Below, piece after piece: positions 26,894-35,773 of a stretch of 64,000 nucleotides of DNA. The notes under the pieces are model-generated. The model saw only the letters and a list, made by a program, of their open reading frames with translations. It did not search any database and was not told the DNA's origin. A program made the translations under genes and the position numbers. The first letter of the stretch is position 1, and the number at the start of each line of letters is the position of its first letter. Source of the stretch: Rhodophyticola porphyridii (lineage in GTDB: Bacteria; Pseudomonadota; Alphaproteobacteria; Rhodobacterales; Rhodobacteraceae); NCBI RefSeq assembly GCF_003688285.1, contig NZ_RCNT01000003.1:69501-133500 (forward strand), given 5' to 3'.

Positions 26894-27766
26894 GTGACGC
26901 GCGGCTTTTGGGACAAACTCGGAGGCGAGATTTGGCGATCGCCAGTGCTCTTCGCCGCCGTGTGGGTTCCAACCCTGACGATCTTGATTCTGACCTTTAA
27001 CCCGGCAGTTACGGCCACGTTGTCATTCTGGTCTGGCCTCGCTTTTTGGGCCTTTCATGTCGTGCTGCTGCTGCCGCTGCTGATGTGGTTTCAGACCATC
27101 GTCGACGGTGGGCTCGTGTCGTTTCAACTCCCGCCACTCTTGCACTTCACCATCACAGCATTTTGCGTATCTGTAGTGTTTGCGCCGGTCTCGATCTTCC
27201 TCGATGTCGTGTTCGAACCGGTTGGAGATCTTGGGCCAAGCCCATCGGTCGTCTCTATCCTAACGGACGAGATCTGGTCGATCTTCTTGCCGACATTCTG
27301 CGTCTGGCTTCTGGTCAACAGCGCGCGGCTGCAAAACCTGTCGGTGCCATTGGCACTGCAAGAGAATCCCGAAAACACCGGCGGATCAGAAGCGCCGGAA
27401 GAAGCCTCCGAAGAGTCCCGCGACCATACAGAGACGTCGATCGAGCAAGCCTTTTGGGCCAAGATACCCCGTGAACTCGGGCGCGATGTCGTGTCGCTCA
27501 CCTCAGAGCAGCACTACCTCCATGTCGCGACCACGCGCGGTCGGACGTTCATCCTTTTTCCGCTGAAACGCGCCATGTCTGCACTTTCCGGAAAAGAGGG
27601 GGTGCAAATCCACCGTTCGCATTGGGTGGCGCTGCCCCATGTTAAAGGGCTGGTTCGCGATGCCGAAACGGTCAGCGTTCTTCTGTCTACCGGCGAGAAG
27701 CGGCCAGTCAGCCGCAGAAATCAGACCGAGGTAAAGGAACTCCTGGACCGCAGAGATCAATGCTAG
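26894..27766 (+). CDS. Membrane-bound LytTR-family transcriptional regulator
   Basis: 290 residues from GTG 26894, with a strong GGAGGA site at 26884-26889; a TTG further up lies inside the previous gene. Four hydrophobic segments (about 19-36, 43-66, 84-105 and 126-142) form an N-terminal membrane sensor. An acidic linker (NPENTGGSEAPEEASEESRD) follows. The C-terminal LytTR DNA-binding domain is at 188-283 (VVSLTSEQHYLHVATTRGRT, VQIHRSHWVALPHVKGL). There is no receiver domain, so it may sense a membrane signal directly. The adjacent hydrolase-like protein is the obvious partner. Confidence 0.88.
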   Translation: MTRGFWDKLGGEIWRSPVLFAAVWVPTLTILILTFNPAVTATLSFWSGLAFWAFHVVLLLPLLMWFQTIVDGGLVSFQLPPLLHFTITAFCVSVVFAPVSIFLDVVFEPVGDLGPSPSVVSILTDEIWSIFLPTFCVWLLVNSARLQNLSVPLALQENPENTGGSEAPEEASEESRDHTETSIEQAFWAKIPRELGRDVVSLTSEQHYLHVATTRGRTFILFPLKRAMSALSGKEGVQIHRSHWVALPHVKGLVRDAETVSVLLSTGEKRPVSRRNQTEVKELLDRRDQC

Positions 27767-27999
27767 CGCAGACGGAAAAGAGCGATGCACGGCTGCACAT
27801 GAAGAAATGCGCGGCGCCAGATCTATTCATCCTGACCTGCCGCAGGATTTTTCTGCCACAGTCGATTCGACTCTGCCCCAACTTAACAGGACTCGAGCCA
27901 AAGGATGAGATAGCGCTCCGGGGGCAGGTCAGCCTTTATCCGGCCAGGTTCGGAAACAGCCAGAATACCCGCATTCCTACACTCCGACTGCTCCGCAAG

Positions 28000-28611
28000 T
28001 CAGGCAGGGGCGTGCAGAGTGACGCGGGTGCCCATCGGGACGCGCGGGTAAAGGTCAATCACATGTTCATTGACCATCCGTACACACCCGGATGAGGCCG
28101 ATGTACCGATGGACCACGGCTGCGGCGTGCCGTGAATGCGCAGATAGGTGTCACGGTTGCCGTCATAAAGGTAGAGCGCGCGCGCGCCGAGCGGGTTGTC
28201 CGGGCCGCCTTCGACGCCATCGGCGTATTGCGCATAGATTTCGGGTTCGCGCGCGATCATCGCGTCGGTCGGGCGCCAGTTGGGCCATTCCACCTTGCGG
28301 CGAATGGTGTAGGTTCCCGGGCTTTGCAGGCCCGAGCGACCGACGGCCACGCCATAGCGCAACGCAGTCTGCCCGTCTTCGCGGATCAGATAAAGATATC
28401 TCGCAACGGGATCCACGTGCAGATCTCCGGGGTTCAGCCCCGCACGGGCCTGCACCACGGTCGGCATGAAACGTTCATGCAATCCCCACGGATTCGGGCC
28501 TTGAGCAGGCCGGCGGACCACCGTGTCGTCGAAACCGACGTCGTCTTGCCCGAAAACGGGCGTCGCAGCCATCGCGGCTGCGGTCATGATGAAATGGCGG
28601 CGGGTAAGCAT
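28000..28611 (-). CDS. L,D-transpeptidase (YkuD domain), exported
   Basis: 203 residues. The N-terminus MLTRRHFIMTAAAMAATPVFG has a twin-arginine pattern, so Tat export is plausible. The YkuD domain spans about 60-200, with catalytic His160 (LRIHGT) and Cys176 in SSGCVRMVNEHVIDLY. Such enzymes make 3-3 crosslinks in peptidoglycan or attach proteins to it. It is transcribed on the minus strand after pnp, past a terminator. The 230 bases downstream (27767-27999) hold no gene I can support. Confidence 0.93.
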   Translation of the reverse strand: MLTRRHFIMTAAAMAATPVFGQDDVGFDDTVVRRPAQGPNPWGLHERFMPTVVQARAGLNPGDLHVDPVARYLYLIREDGQTALRYGVAVGRSGLQSPGTYTIRRKVEWPNWRPTDAMIAREPEIYAQYADGVEGGPDNPLGARALYLYDGNRDTYLRIHGTPQPWSIGTSASSGCVRMVNEHVIDLYPRVPMGTRVTLHAPA

Positions 28612-28718
28612 GGGTCGACCTCAATAAGCGACTGGATAGCGTCAATCACGGCATATTCACGATAATCGCGCGTCTGGGCAAGGCAGCGGCACGTCACATT
28701 TAAGTCAATGCCGCAGAT

Positions 28719-28745
28719 GGAAAACCCCGGCACGCGGCCGGGGTT
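28719..28745 (-). terminator. Factor-independent terminator after pnp
   Basis: A perfect 9-bp stem, AACCCCGGC (28723-28731) with GCCGGGGTT (28737-28745), encloses a five-base loop. On the minus strand it is followed by TTTTCC. It is 28 bases beyond the pnp stop. Confidence 0.8.
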
Positions 28746-28772
28746 CCCAGTTCTTTGCAATAAATCCGCACG

Positions 28773-30908
28773 CTATTCCGCGGCATCTTCCTTGGCTTGT
28801 TCCTCGCCGGTTTCCTGATTGACCATCTTCATGGCCAGACGGACCTTGCCGCGATCGTCGAAACCCAGAAGCTTGACCCAGACCTCTTGGCCCTCTTTCA
28901 GAACGTCGGAGGGGTGGTTCAGGCGGCGGTTTTCGATCTGGCTGACATGAACCAGCCCGTCGCGCTTGCCGAAGAAATTCACGAAGGCGCCGAAATCGAC
29001 GATCTTCACAACCTTGCCCTTGTAGACCTTGCCTTCCTCAGGCTCGGCCACGATCGAATGGATCATGTCATAAGCCTTCTGGATCGAGTCGGCATTGGCG
29101 GATGCAATCTTGATCACACCGTCATCGTTGATGTCGACCTTCGCACCGGAGGTTTCCACGATTTCACGGATCACCTTGCCACCCGATCCGATCACTTCGC
29201 GGATCTTGTCTGTCGGAACGGTCATCGTTTCGATGCGGGGGGCATGGGCGGAGAATTCCTGGCGTCCTTCGGTCAGTGCCTTGGCCATCTCACCCAGAAT
29301 GTGCAGCCGACCTTCCTTTGCCTGAGCCAGTGCTTTTTCCATGATCTCGGGCGTGATACCCGCGACCTTGATGTCCATCTGCAGGCTTGTGATGCCGTTT
29401 TCCGTACCGGCCACCTTGAAGTCCATGTCGCCGAGATGGTCCTCATCTCCGAGAATATCAGTCAGAACCGCGTAGGAGCCGTCATCTTCAAGGATCAGGC
29501 CCATGGCGACGCCGGCAACCGGCGCTTTCAGCGGCACACCAGCATCCATCATCGACAGCGATCCGCCACAGACAGACGCCATGGACGAGGAGCCATTCGA
29601 TTCCGTGATCTCCGAGACCACGCGGATCGTGTAGGGGAAGTCGGTGGGGGCGGGCAGAACCGCCTGCAGGGCGCGCCATGCGAGCTTCCCGTGACCGATC
29701 TCACGACGGCCCGGAGGCCCGACGCGACCGGCTTCACCGACCGAATAGGGCGGGAAGTTGTAATGCAGCAGGAAGTTCGACCTATAAGTGCCGTTCAGCG
29801 CGTCGATCATCTGCTCGTCGTCGCCGGTGCCAAGGGTGGTCACGACAAGGCCCTGGGTTTCCCCGCGGGTAAAGAGCGCCGAGCCATGGGTCCGTGGCAA
29901 GAGGCCAACCTCGGAAACGATCGGTCGCACGGTATCGAGCGCGCGCCCGTCGATGCGCTTGCCGGTCTTGACCACGTCACCGCGAAGGATGGACGCTTCG
30001 AGCTTTTTCAGCGCCGAACCAAGGTTCGGATCCTCAAGCTGCTCTTCGGTCAAGGCATCCCTGATTGCGGCCTTGGCTTCGGAAACGGCAGTGGTGCGCT
30101 CCTGTTTGTCCGTAATGGTGTAGGCGGCGCGGATCTTGTCCTCGCCTGCGGCTTTCACGGCGTCGTAGAGCTCGGAGTAATCCGGCGGCTGGAAGTCGAA
30201 CGGCTCCTTTGCCGCGTCTTCCGCCAGCGAGATGATCAGGTCGATCACGGGCTGGATCTGCTCATGGGCGAAGTTCACCGCGCCGAGCATTTCCGCCTCG
30301 CTCAGCTCATAAGCTTCGGATTCCACCATCATCACCGCGTCCTTGGTGCCGGCCACGACAAGGTCCAGACGCTGATCGGGGTTCATGCGCAGCTGGTGCA
30401 TGTCATCGACCGTCGGGTTCAGGATGTATTCGCCATCCTCGAAGCCCACACGGCAGGCCGCGATCGGGCCCATGAAGGGCGCCCCGGAAATGGTCAGCGC
30501 CGCGGAGGTGGCAATCATCGCGACCATGTCGGGGTCATTGACCAGATCGTGGCTGAGCACGGTGCACATCACCAGCACTTCATGCTTGAAGCCCGGAACG
30601 AAAAGCGGGCGGATCGGACGGTCGATCAGGCGGGCGGTCAGCGTCTCTTTTTCGGTCGGACGCGCCTCGCGCTTGAAAAAGCCGCCGGGCACCTTGCCCG
30701 CGGCATAGTATTTTTCCTGATAGTGAACGGTGAGCGGGAAGAAATCCTGCCCCGGTTTCGGTTCCTTGGCGAAGGTTACGTTGGCCATGACCGAGGTTTC
30801 ACCAAGCGTGGCGATGACGGAGCCATCTGCCTGACGGGCGACCTTGCCCGTTTCCAAGGTGAGGGTCTCTTCCCCCCACTCCATCGATTTCGTCGTTACA
30901 TTAAACAT
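28773..30908 (-). CDS. pnp: Polyribonucleotide nucleotidyltransferase (PNPase)
   Basis: 711 residues, the normal length. It is a 3'-5' phosphorolytic exoribonuclease of the RNA degradosome. Two RNase PH-like domains are seen ([20 protein letters not shown] in the first; [20 protein letters not shown] and [20 protein letters not shown] in the second). A KH domain ([20 protein letters not shown]) and an S1 domain ([20 protein letters not shown]) complete it. The start [12 protein letters not shown] has an AGGA site. It lies downstream of rpsO, the classical order, with about 300 bases between that may hold a processing site. Confidence 0.98.
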   Translation of the reverse strand: MFNVTTKSMEWGEETLTLETGKVARQADGSVIATLGETSVMANVTFAKEPKPGQDFFPLTVHYQEKYYAAGKVPGGFFKREARPTEKETLTARLIDRPIRPLFVPGFKHEVLVMCTVLSHDLVNDPDMVAMIATSAALTISGAPFMGPIAACRVGFEDGEYILNPTVDDMHQLRMNPDQRLDLVVAGTKDAVMMVESEAYELSEAEMLGAVNFAHEQIQPVIDLIISLAEDAAKEPFDFQPPDYSELYDAVKAAGEDKIRAAYTITDKQERTTAVSEAKAAIRDALTEEQLEDPNLGSALKKLEASILRGDVVKTGKRIDGRALDTVRPIVSEVGLLPRTHGSALFTRGETQGLVVTTLGTGDDEQMIDALNGTYRSNFLLHYNFPPYSVGEAGRVGPPGRREIGHGKLAWRALQAVLPAPTDFPYTIRVVSEITESNGSSSMASVCGGSLSMMDAGVPLKAPVAGVAMGLILEDDGSYAVLTDILGDEDHLGDMDFKVAGTENGITSLQMDIKVAGITPEIMEKALAQAKEGRLHILGEMAKALTEGRQEFSAHAPRIETMTVPTDKIREVIGSGGKVIREIVETSGAKVDINDDGVIKIASANADSIQKAYDMIHSIVAEPEEGKVYKGKVVKIVDFGAFVNFFGKRDGLVHVSQIENRRLNHPSDVLKEGQEVWVKLLGFDDRGKVRLAMKMVNQETGEEQAKEDAAE

Positions 30909-31144
30909 CTACGGTTCCTGTTTTGGCCCAGTGGCCATTGTATAGGGGGCGAATTCCCCCTGACCCCGGTATCTTCTTTGTCGGGCGCTGGGGTCCGGGC
31001 GCCGGATTTCAGATTCTGCGGCCATACAGGAGAACGCCCGCTTTGGGAAGGTGCGTCGCCAGATAGCCGGGGCAAGGACCCCACCGAAGGGCCTTCGCCT
31101 GGGATTCAAGCCGCGGATCGCCTGAGTTTACAAACCCTTCGGAG

Positions 31145-31178
31145 AAAAGAAAAACCCCGCGACCGTTCTGGTGCGGGG
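31145..31178 (-). terminator. Factor-independent terminator after rpsO
   Basis: The stem CCCCGC (31155-31160) pairs with GCGGGG (31173-31178); an inner ACC/GGT extends it around a bulged G. On the minus strand it is followed by TTTTTCTTTTC. It sits 30 bases past the rpsO stop and would attenuate readthrough into pnp. Confidence 0.8.
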
Positions 31179-31207
31179 CATTCCGGTAAACGGTTGTGGG
31201 GGCAGGT

Positions 31208-31477
31208 CTAGCGGCGCAGCCCCAGACGTTCGATCAGCGACTGATAGCGGGCCTGATCCTTGGACTTGAGATAGTCGAGAAGCTTGCGACGCTGAGCGAC
31301 CATCATCAACAGGCCACGGCGGGAATGGTTGTCCTTCTTGTGGGTCTTGAAGTGCTCCGTCAGCGTCGCGATCCGGGAGCTGAGGATGGCAACCTGCACT
31401 TCGGGCGATCCTGTATCGCCGTCCTTGGTGGCGTATTCGCCCATCACGCGGGCTTTTTCTTCTGCTGTAATCGACAT
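31208..31477 (-). CDS. rpsO: 30S ribosomal protein S15
   Basis: 89 residues, the normal length. The start [16 protein letters not shown] is preceded by AAGGAGA. The family core is visible: [40 protein letters not shown] and [13 protein letters not shown], ending in LGLRR. S15 binds the central domain of 16S rRNA early in assembly and often represses its own translation. It is followed by a terminator and then pnp on the same strand. Confidence 0.98.
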   Translation of the reverse strand: MSITAEEKARVMGEYATKDGDTGSPEVQVAILSSRIATLTEHFKTHKKDNHSRRGLLMMVAQRRKLLDYLKSKDQARYQSLIERLGLRR

Positions 31478-31612
31478 CGGGGTCTCCTTGAAAGCTAGGG
31501 GAAAGGAATGGCGCAAGCCGGGATGTCGTCCAGCAAGGCCCGTGGAGATGTACCCACCCATTCGGATGGAAGCGCGCATATAGGCGGTTTTCCGGAGAAA
31601 GGAAAGTGCCAA

Positions 31613-31913
31613 GTCGAACCGAGGTAGGGCATCACGATCCCGGCGGATGGATTAACCAAACTGAAACAAACTCCGCGGATTATCGGCCAAGTTAACGCAA
31701 CTGATCTTCAAATACGCTAGAGATTATCTTTGGGCCTTCAGGGTTTTGAAATGGTGTCCGGGGCAAGGTGGCAAATGCTGCTGTGGTGCTGCCGGTCGCT
31801 TCGTCGACACTGGCCTATGCGATGCGTCGCGCCCCCTGCATGGCATCGCCAGAACGGCGAACCTTCTCTCTTTCCTGTCCGCCTCGGTGATGGTTCCGCC
31901 CAAGGATAAAACG
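31613..31913 (+). other. 301-base gap between rpsO and the first RTX gene
   Basis: No gene is supported; rpsO is transcribed away from it. The left half is AT-richer and holds TTAACCAAACTGAAAC (31652-31667), a poor match to the CtrA pattern TTAA-N7-TTAA (second half GAAA), and an isolated GTTAAC near 31690. These could be promoter elements for either gene. The right half is GC-rich without clear signals until AAGGA before the ATG at 31914. Confidence 0.4.
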
Positions 31914-33548
31914 ATGTTGTTTGCTACTGGTTTGATTGCCCTTCTTTGCTCAGGTGTGGCCGTTGGCGGCTTACTGGCGGATCAGCACGATGGCGATCAG
32001 GACAAACCTGCGCCAGACGGTGACCCCGGCACCCTGGAAGGCGATGCCGCGACCTCCGACGACGGAAATTTCATCAGCGAGCCGGATGGCCGTGCTTCGG
32101 GCGCCGACGCCACGGATGGGCATGATTCGATCTATGGCTCCCGGCTTGGTGATCTCCTTCGCGGCTTTGGCGGCAATGACGACATGTTCGGTCGCGACGG
32201 CGACGACACGCTGGAGGGCGGGGTCGGCGATGACGTGCTGGAGGGGGAAGACGGCGATGACAGCCTTTCCGGCGGGCAGGGTATGGACTGGCTCAATGGC
32301 GGAAAGGGCGACGACAGTCTGGACGGCGGCGAGGGCGACGACGACCTGATACTGACCACCGGGGACACAGCCACGGGCGGAGATGGGAGCGATCGTTTCT
32401 ACACCGTCTTTGACGCCGACGAAGACCCAGATCAGCCGGCGCCGGAGATCGTCGATTTCCAACCCGGCGTGGACAGGCTGGTGCTGGAGTTCGACGCAAC
32501 AGCGGACGACTTGCCGAATATCACCCTCGACACGGACAGCATTCCGGGCAGCACCGTGGTCGGATCGGCCGATGTGGTCATGGCGGTTCTGAACGGCACC
32601 ACCGGGGTCAGCATGGATGACATCGCTCTGGTGGCACTCGGGACCGGGGGGGAGACCGCTGTGGATGACGAAAGCCATCTGCCGGGCGAGGAGGACCGCG
32701 TGACGCCGGATGCCGCGGCGGGCGGCGATCTGATGAATGGCGGAACCGGGAACGACATGCTGCGCGCGCGCGCAGATTTTTCCGACATCTTCGGGCGGGG
32801 CGGGCCCGATGCGCTGACCGGCGGACCGGGCGACGACAGGCTTGTCGGTCACTCTGGGAACAATGCGATTTTCGGAGATGACGGCGACGACAGCCTTGAG
32901 GGTGCCTCGGGGCATGACGAACTCTACGGTGATGAGGGCAACGATGCGCTGAGTGGCGGCGCGGGGCGCGATCTGCTGGCCGGCGGCGACGGGGACGACG
33001 ATGCCGCAGGCGGCGCGGATGACGACATGCTCTTCGGCGGCGACGGGGACGATGCGCTGCAGGGCGACGACGGAGACGACTACCTGCAGGGCGGCTTTGG
33101 CGCCGACATGCTGGAGGGAGGCGCGGGCAACGACCGGCTCGATGGCACTTTTTCCAGCGAAGGCAACATGTTCGGCCCTTTCGACGAAGATGAGGGCGAT
33201 GTGATCGACGGCGGCGAAGGGGATGACATCATCATGGCCGGGACCGACGACCTAATCTTTGTGGGCGCGGGTGCCGACACGGTCACGACCGGCGCCTATA
33301 TCGACCCGGATGGGGACGCTCCGTTGATATCGGATTTCGACCCGGCCGAAGATGTAATCGAGGTGATGTACGACCAGGCTGTGACGCCGGATCCCGTCAT
33401 TACGGTCGTCGATTTTCCAGATGGCAGCGGCGCCGATATACTGCTGAATGGCGAAGTTGTTCTGAAGGCCAATGGGGCCCAGGGGCTTGATCCCGGCACA
33501 ATTTCCTTGCGTCAGATCGACTTGGCACAGGGCTCGCAAGGGGTCTGA
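31914..33548 (+). CDS. RTX-repeat calcium-binding protein (first of two)
   Basis: 544 residues, strongly acidic. The N-terminus is a single hydrophobic segment (LFATGLIALLCSGVAVGGLL), an uncleaved anchor or signal. Two blocks of RTX nonapeptides (GGxGxDxU; for example GGNDDMFGRDGDDTLEGG and GGDGDDALQGDDGDDYLQGG) occupy about residues 75-150 and 265-440. Each ends in a non-repeat module with an IVDFQPGVDRLVLEFD- or ISDFDPAEDVIEVMYD-type strand. Calcium is expected to fold the repeats into beta-rolls outside the cell. No protease, lipase or type I secretion gene is nearby. The start has AAGGA at 31902-31906. Probably an adhesin or surface-layer-like protein; function unknown. Confidence 0.85.
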   Translation: MLFATGLIALLCSGVAVGGLLADQHDGDQDKPAPDGDPGTLEGDAATSDDGNFISEPDGRASGADATDGHDSIYGSRLGDLLRGFGGNDDMFGRDGDDTLEGGVGDDVLEGEDGDDSLSGGQGMDWLNGGKGDDSLDGGEGDDDLILTTGDTATGGDGSDRFYTVFDADEDPDQPAPEIVDFQPGVDRLVLEFDATADDLPNITLDTDSIPGSTVVGSADVVMAVLNGTTGVSMDDIALVALGTGGETAVDDESHLPGEEDRVTPDAAAGGDLMNGGTGNDMLRARADFSDIFGRGGPDALTGGPGDDRLVGHSGNNAIFGDDGDDSLEGASGHDELYGDEGNDALSGGAGRDLLAGGDGDDDAAGGADDDMLFGGDGDDALQGDDGDDYLQGGFGADMLEGGAGNDRLDGTFSSEGNMFGPFDEDEGDVIDGGEGDDIIMAGTDDLIFVGAGADTVTTGAYIDPDGDAPLISDFDPAEDVIEVMYDQAVTPDPVITVVDFPDGSGADILLNGEVVLKANGAQGLDPGTISLRQIDLAQGSQGV

Positions 33549-33892
33549 ACACCACAGAATCAGCAACCCGAAAATAGCCCGGTTGCCGCTGCTTCCGTGA
33601 CGCCGGATCGGTGAAGGACGGCGCCAATCCTGGACAGTTTTTTACCGCGTGCAATATTGGCGACAATAAGGAAACGATAGGGCCGGATTATGGTGCCATC
33701 CGCCCGATTTTTGACGTTTTCGATATTAACACTTTGTTAATCCCTGATAGGTTCTCCCGGCCCGACTTGCGTCGATTCCAATCTGCATGCCGCAGGTTCG
33801 GGCCAGTCTTGGAGCGCAAAGCGACCATCGCGATTTGCAGATGCGTCTGCATCATCCCCGGCTGTGTCTGTAGTAACAAGGAAGGGATTATC
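33549..33892 (+). other. 344-base gap between the two RTX genes
   Basis: No gene is supported; an open frame from 33611 is just the second RTX frame read upstream of its ribosome-binding site. A weak hairpin (GCAACC 33563-33568 with GGTTGC 33581-33586) could end the first gene. The middle is AT-rich and holds a possible TTGACG -35 box (33711-33716) and the CtrA-like site listed separately. Confidence 0.5.
33726..33740 (+). promoter_or_regulatory. CtrA-like binding site TTAA-N7-TTAA upstream of the second RTX gene
   Basis: TTAA (33726-33729), seven bases, TTAA (33737-33740) matches the full CtrA consensus spacing. The same bases form the dyad TTAACA-CTT-TGTTAA. A TTGACG box lies ten bases upstream, so the site would overlap a -10 region near TGTTAA. 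It lies 152 bases before the ATG. Confidence 0.5.
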
Positions 33893-35722
33893 ATGTTGGG
33901 TGCCGGCGGATTTCTGTCACTCTTGTTGGTCGGGTTTCTGGTCAGCGAGGTCTTTTCAGGTGATGATGACAACGACAATGAAACCTCCGACCAGAACAAC
34001 GGGAGAGGCCCCGATCTGAACGCGCCGGAGACCGGCGGCGATGTCACCGGCTCCGACCTTTCCGAGCGCATCTTCGGTTCGGACGGGTCCGACAAGATCG
34101 AGGCTGGCGGCGGCAGCGACACCGTCTTCGCCGGAGACGGCGATGACGGCATTCTGGGCGAAGCCGGCAATGACAGCCTGAGTGGCGGGCTTGGCAACGA
34201 CACGATCGATGGTGGGCTCGGTAATGACAGTCTTGGCGGAAGTCTGGGCGCCGATGTGATGTTTGGCCGCCAGGGTGCCGACGAAATGCGCGGTGGGTTC
34301 GGCGAAGACACACTTCTGGGCGGCACCGGCGATGACACGATGAACGGCAATGGTGGGGATGATACCCTTCTCGGCGATGGTGGGGCGGACCTGATGAACG
34401 GCGACGCGGGCGATGACAGCCTGCTTGGCGGGTTCGGCGACGATACACTGAATGGGGGCGAAGGCGACGACACCCTGAGAGGGGGGGCCGCGAATGACCG
34501 GCTCGACGGCGGCGAGGGGGCCGACAGTCTTTTCGGCAACGATGGCGATGACCTTCTGGTACTTGGCAATGGCGATGTGGCCGCGGGCGGGTCTGGTGCC
34601 GATGATTTCTTTGCCGATGGAACGGTGATCGCAGGCAGTGGCGAGCCGGTTCCGGTAATCCGCGATTTCGAACCGGGCACGGACCGTCTGGCACTAAGGT
34701 TTACCGGCGCAAACACCAACCCGGACATCACCTTCGATGAAGCGACGGACCCCGGCGATACCCGTGTTCTGGCCGACGGCGTTCAGATCCTGCACCTCTC
34801 CGGTGTTACGGGGCTGAGCCTGTCCGATGTGATCATGGCGCCCGGCGGTCCGGGCACCACACCCGGAACCGGCCCGGATATCAGCGCGCCCGGCAATGGC
34901 GGTGAGATTGCCGGAACCGACTTTGCGGAACGTATCTTCGGCACCAACGCCGCCGACAAGATCTCAGCCGCCGATGGCGATGACACGGTATTCGGCAGCG
35001 ATGGCGACGATGGCATTCTTGGCGAGGCCGGCGATGACAGCCTGAATGGCGGGCTCGGCAACGATACCGTTGACGGCGGGCTTGGCAATGACACGCTTGG
35101 TGGCAGCCTGGGCGACGACGTGATGTTCGGCCGTCAGGGCGCGGATGAAATGCGCGGCGGGTTCGGTCAGGATACGCTTCTGGGCGGGACCGGCAATGAT
35201 ATGATCGATGGAAATAATGGCGACGATACATTGCTGGGTGAGGGCGGTGCCGACAGCTTGGACGGTGGTGCCGGCGATGACAGCCTGTTTGGCGGGTTCG
35301 GCAACGACATCCTGATCGGCGGCGAGGGCGATGACACTCTGAGAGGTGGTGCCGCAAATGACACGCTGATTGGGGACGAGGGTTCGGACATGCTGAGAGG
35401 CAACGATGGCGATGACCGGATCGAGATGACCGAGGGCGATGAAGCCACCGGCGGCGCAGGTGCCGACACATTCGTATCGGGTGACTATATCGAGACATCT
35501 GTGGATGCGCCCGTTGTCACCGATTTCAACCCGACCGAAGACAGCATCGAACTGGAATACAATGGTGCTTTGTCGCCCAATCCCGAGGTGACGGTTGTGG
35601 ACTTCGCCGACGGTACTGGGGCCAATATACTGTTGGATGGCGAGATTGTGCTGAGGGCGGTCGGCGCTCAAGGTCTGAATCCGGCTCAGATCACCCTTAC
35701 ATCTATGACGCAGAACGCCTGA
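33893..35722 (+). CDS. RTX-repeat calcium-binding protein with internal duplication (second of two)
   Basis: 609 residues, strongly acidic. An N-terminal hydrophobic anchor or signal (LGAGGFLSLLLVGFLVSEVF) leads to two near-copies of one unit of about 285 residues. Each starts with GPD-NAPETGG or GPD-SAPGNGG, continues through GILGEAGNDSLSGGLGND-type RTX repeats and an identical MFGRQGADEMRGGFG block, and ends in a non-repeat strand module. The last 60 residues (VTDFNPTEDSIELEYN, DGEIVLRAVGAQGLNP) resemble the end of the first RTX protein. The start follows AAGGAAGGG. Role unknown; a surface or matrix protein is plausible. Confidence 0.86.
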   Translation: MLGAGGFLSLLLVGFLVSEVFSGDDDNDNETSDQNNGRGPDLNAPETGGDVTGSDLSERIFGSDGSDKIEAGGGSDTVFAGDGDDGILGEAGNDSLSGGLGNDTIDGGLGNDSLGGSLGADVMFGRQGADEMRGGFGEDTLLGGTGDDTMNGNGGDDTLLGDGGADLMNGDAGDDSLLGGFGDDTLNGGEGDDTLRGGAANDRLDGGEGADSLFGNDGDDLLVLGNGDVAAGGSGADDFFADGTVIAGSGEPVPVIRDFEPGTDRLALRFTGANTNPDITFDEATDPGDTRVLADGVQILHLSGVTGLSLSDVIMAPGGPGTTPGTGPDISAPGNGGEIAGTDFAERIFGTNAADKISAADGDDTVFGSDGDDGILGEAGDDSLNGGLGNDTVDGGLGNDTLGGSLGDDVMFGRQGADEMRGGFGQDTLLGGTGNDMIDGNNGDDTLLGEGGADSLDGGAGDDSLFGGFGNDILIGGEGDDTLRGGAANDTLIGDEGSDMLRGNDGDDRIEMTEGDEATGGAGADTFVSGDYIETSVDAPVVTDFNPTEDSIELEYNGALSPNPEVTVVDFADGTGANILLDGEIVLRAVGAQGLNPAQITLTSMTQNA

Positions 35723-35739
35723 CGCAGTTTACGTGGGAG

Positions 35740-35772
35740 CCCTTCGGGACGGCGTTGCGCTGTTCCGAAGGG
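35740..35772. terminator. Hairpin between the convergent RTX and dehalogenase-like genes
   Basis: CCCTTCGG (35740-35747) pairs perfectly with CCGAAGGG (35765-35772) around a 17-base loop. It lies in the 51-base gap between two convergent genes and could serve both. There is no T-run on either side, so it is a weak call. Confidence 0.45.
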
Positions 35773-35773
35773 G

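Noticed and set aside
28797-31211. An 804-codon frame opposite pnp
   Set aside because: Shadow of a high-GC gene; the PNPase reading on the minus strand is certain.
34000-34700. A type I secretion or hemolysin operon around the RTX genes
   Set aside because: No hlyB-, hlyD- or tolC-like gene and no enzymatic domain is present near the two RTX proteins.
32132-35671. Long serine/proline- or histidine/arginine-rich frames on the minus strand across the RTX genes
   Set aside because: They are mirror readings of the RTX repeats (Gly/Asp codons read backwards) without start signals.
31914-35722. The RTX repeats as a CRISPR or satellite array
   Set aside because: The periodicity is that of nine-residue protein repeats in an open frame, with no constant spacer/repeat structure.
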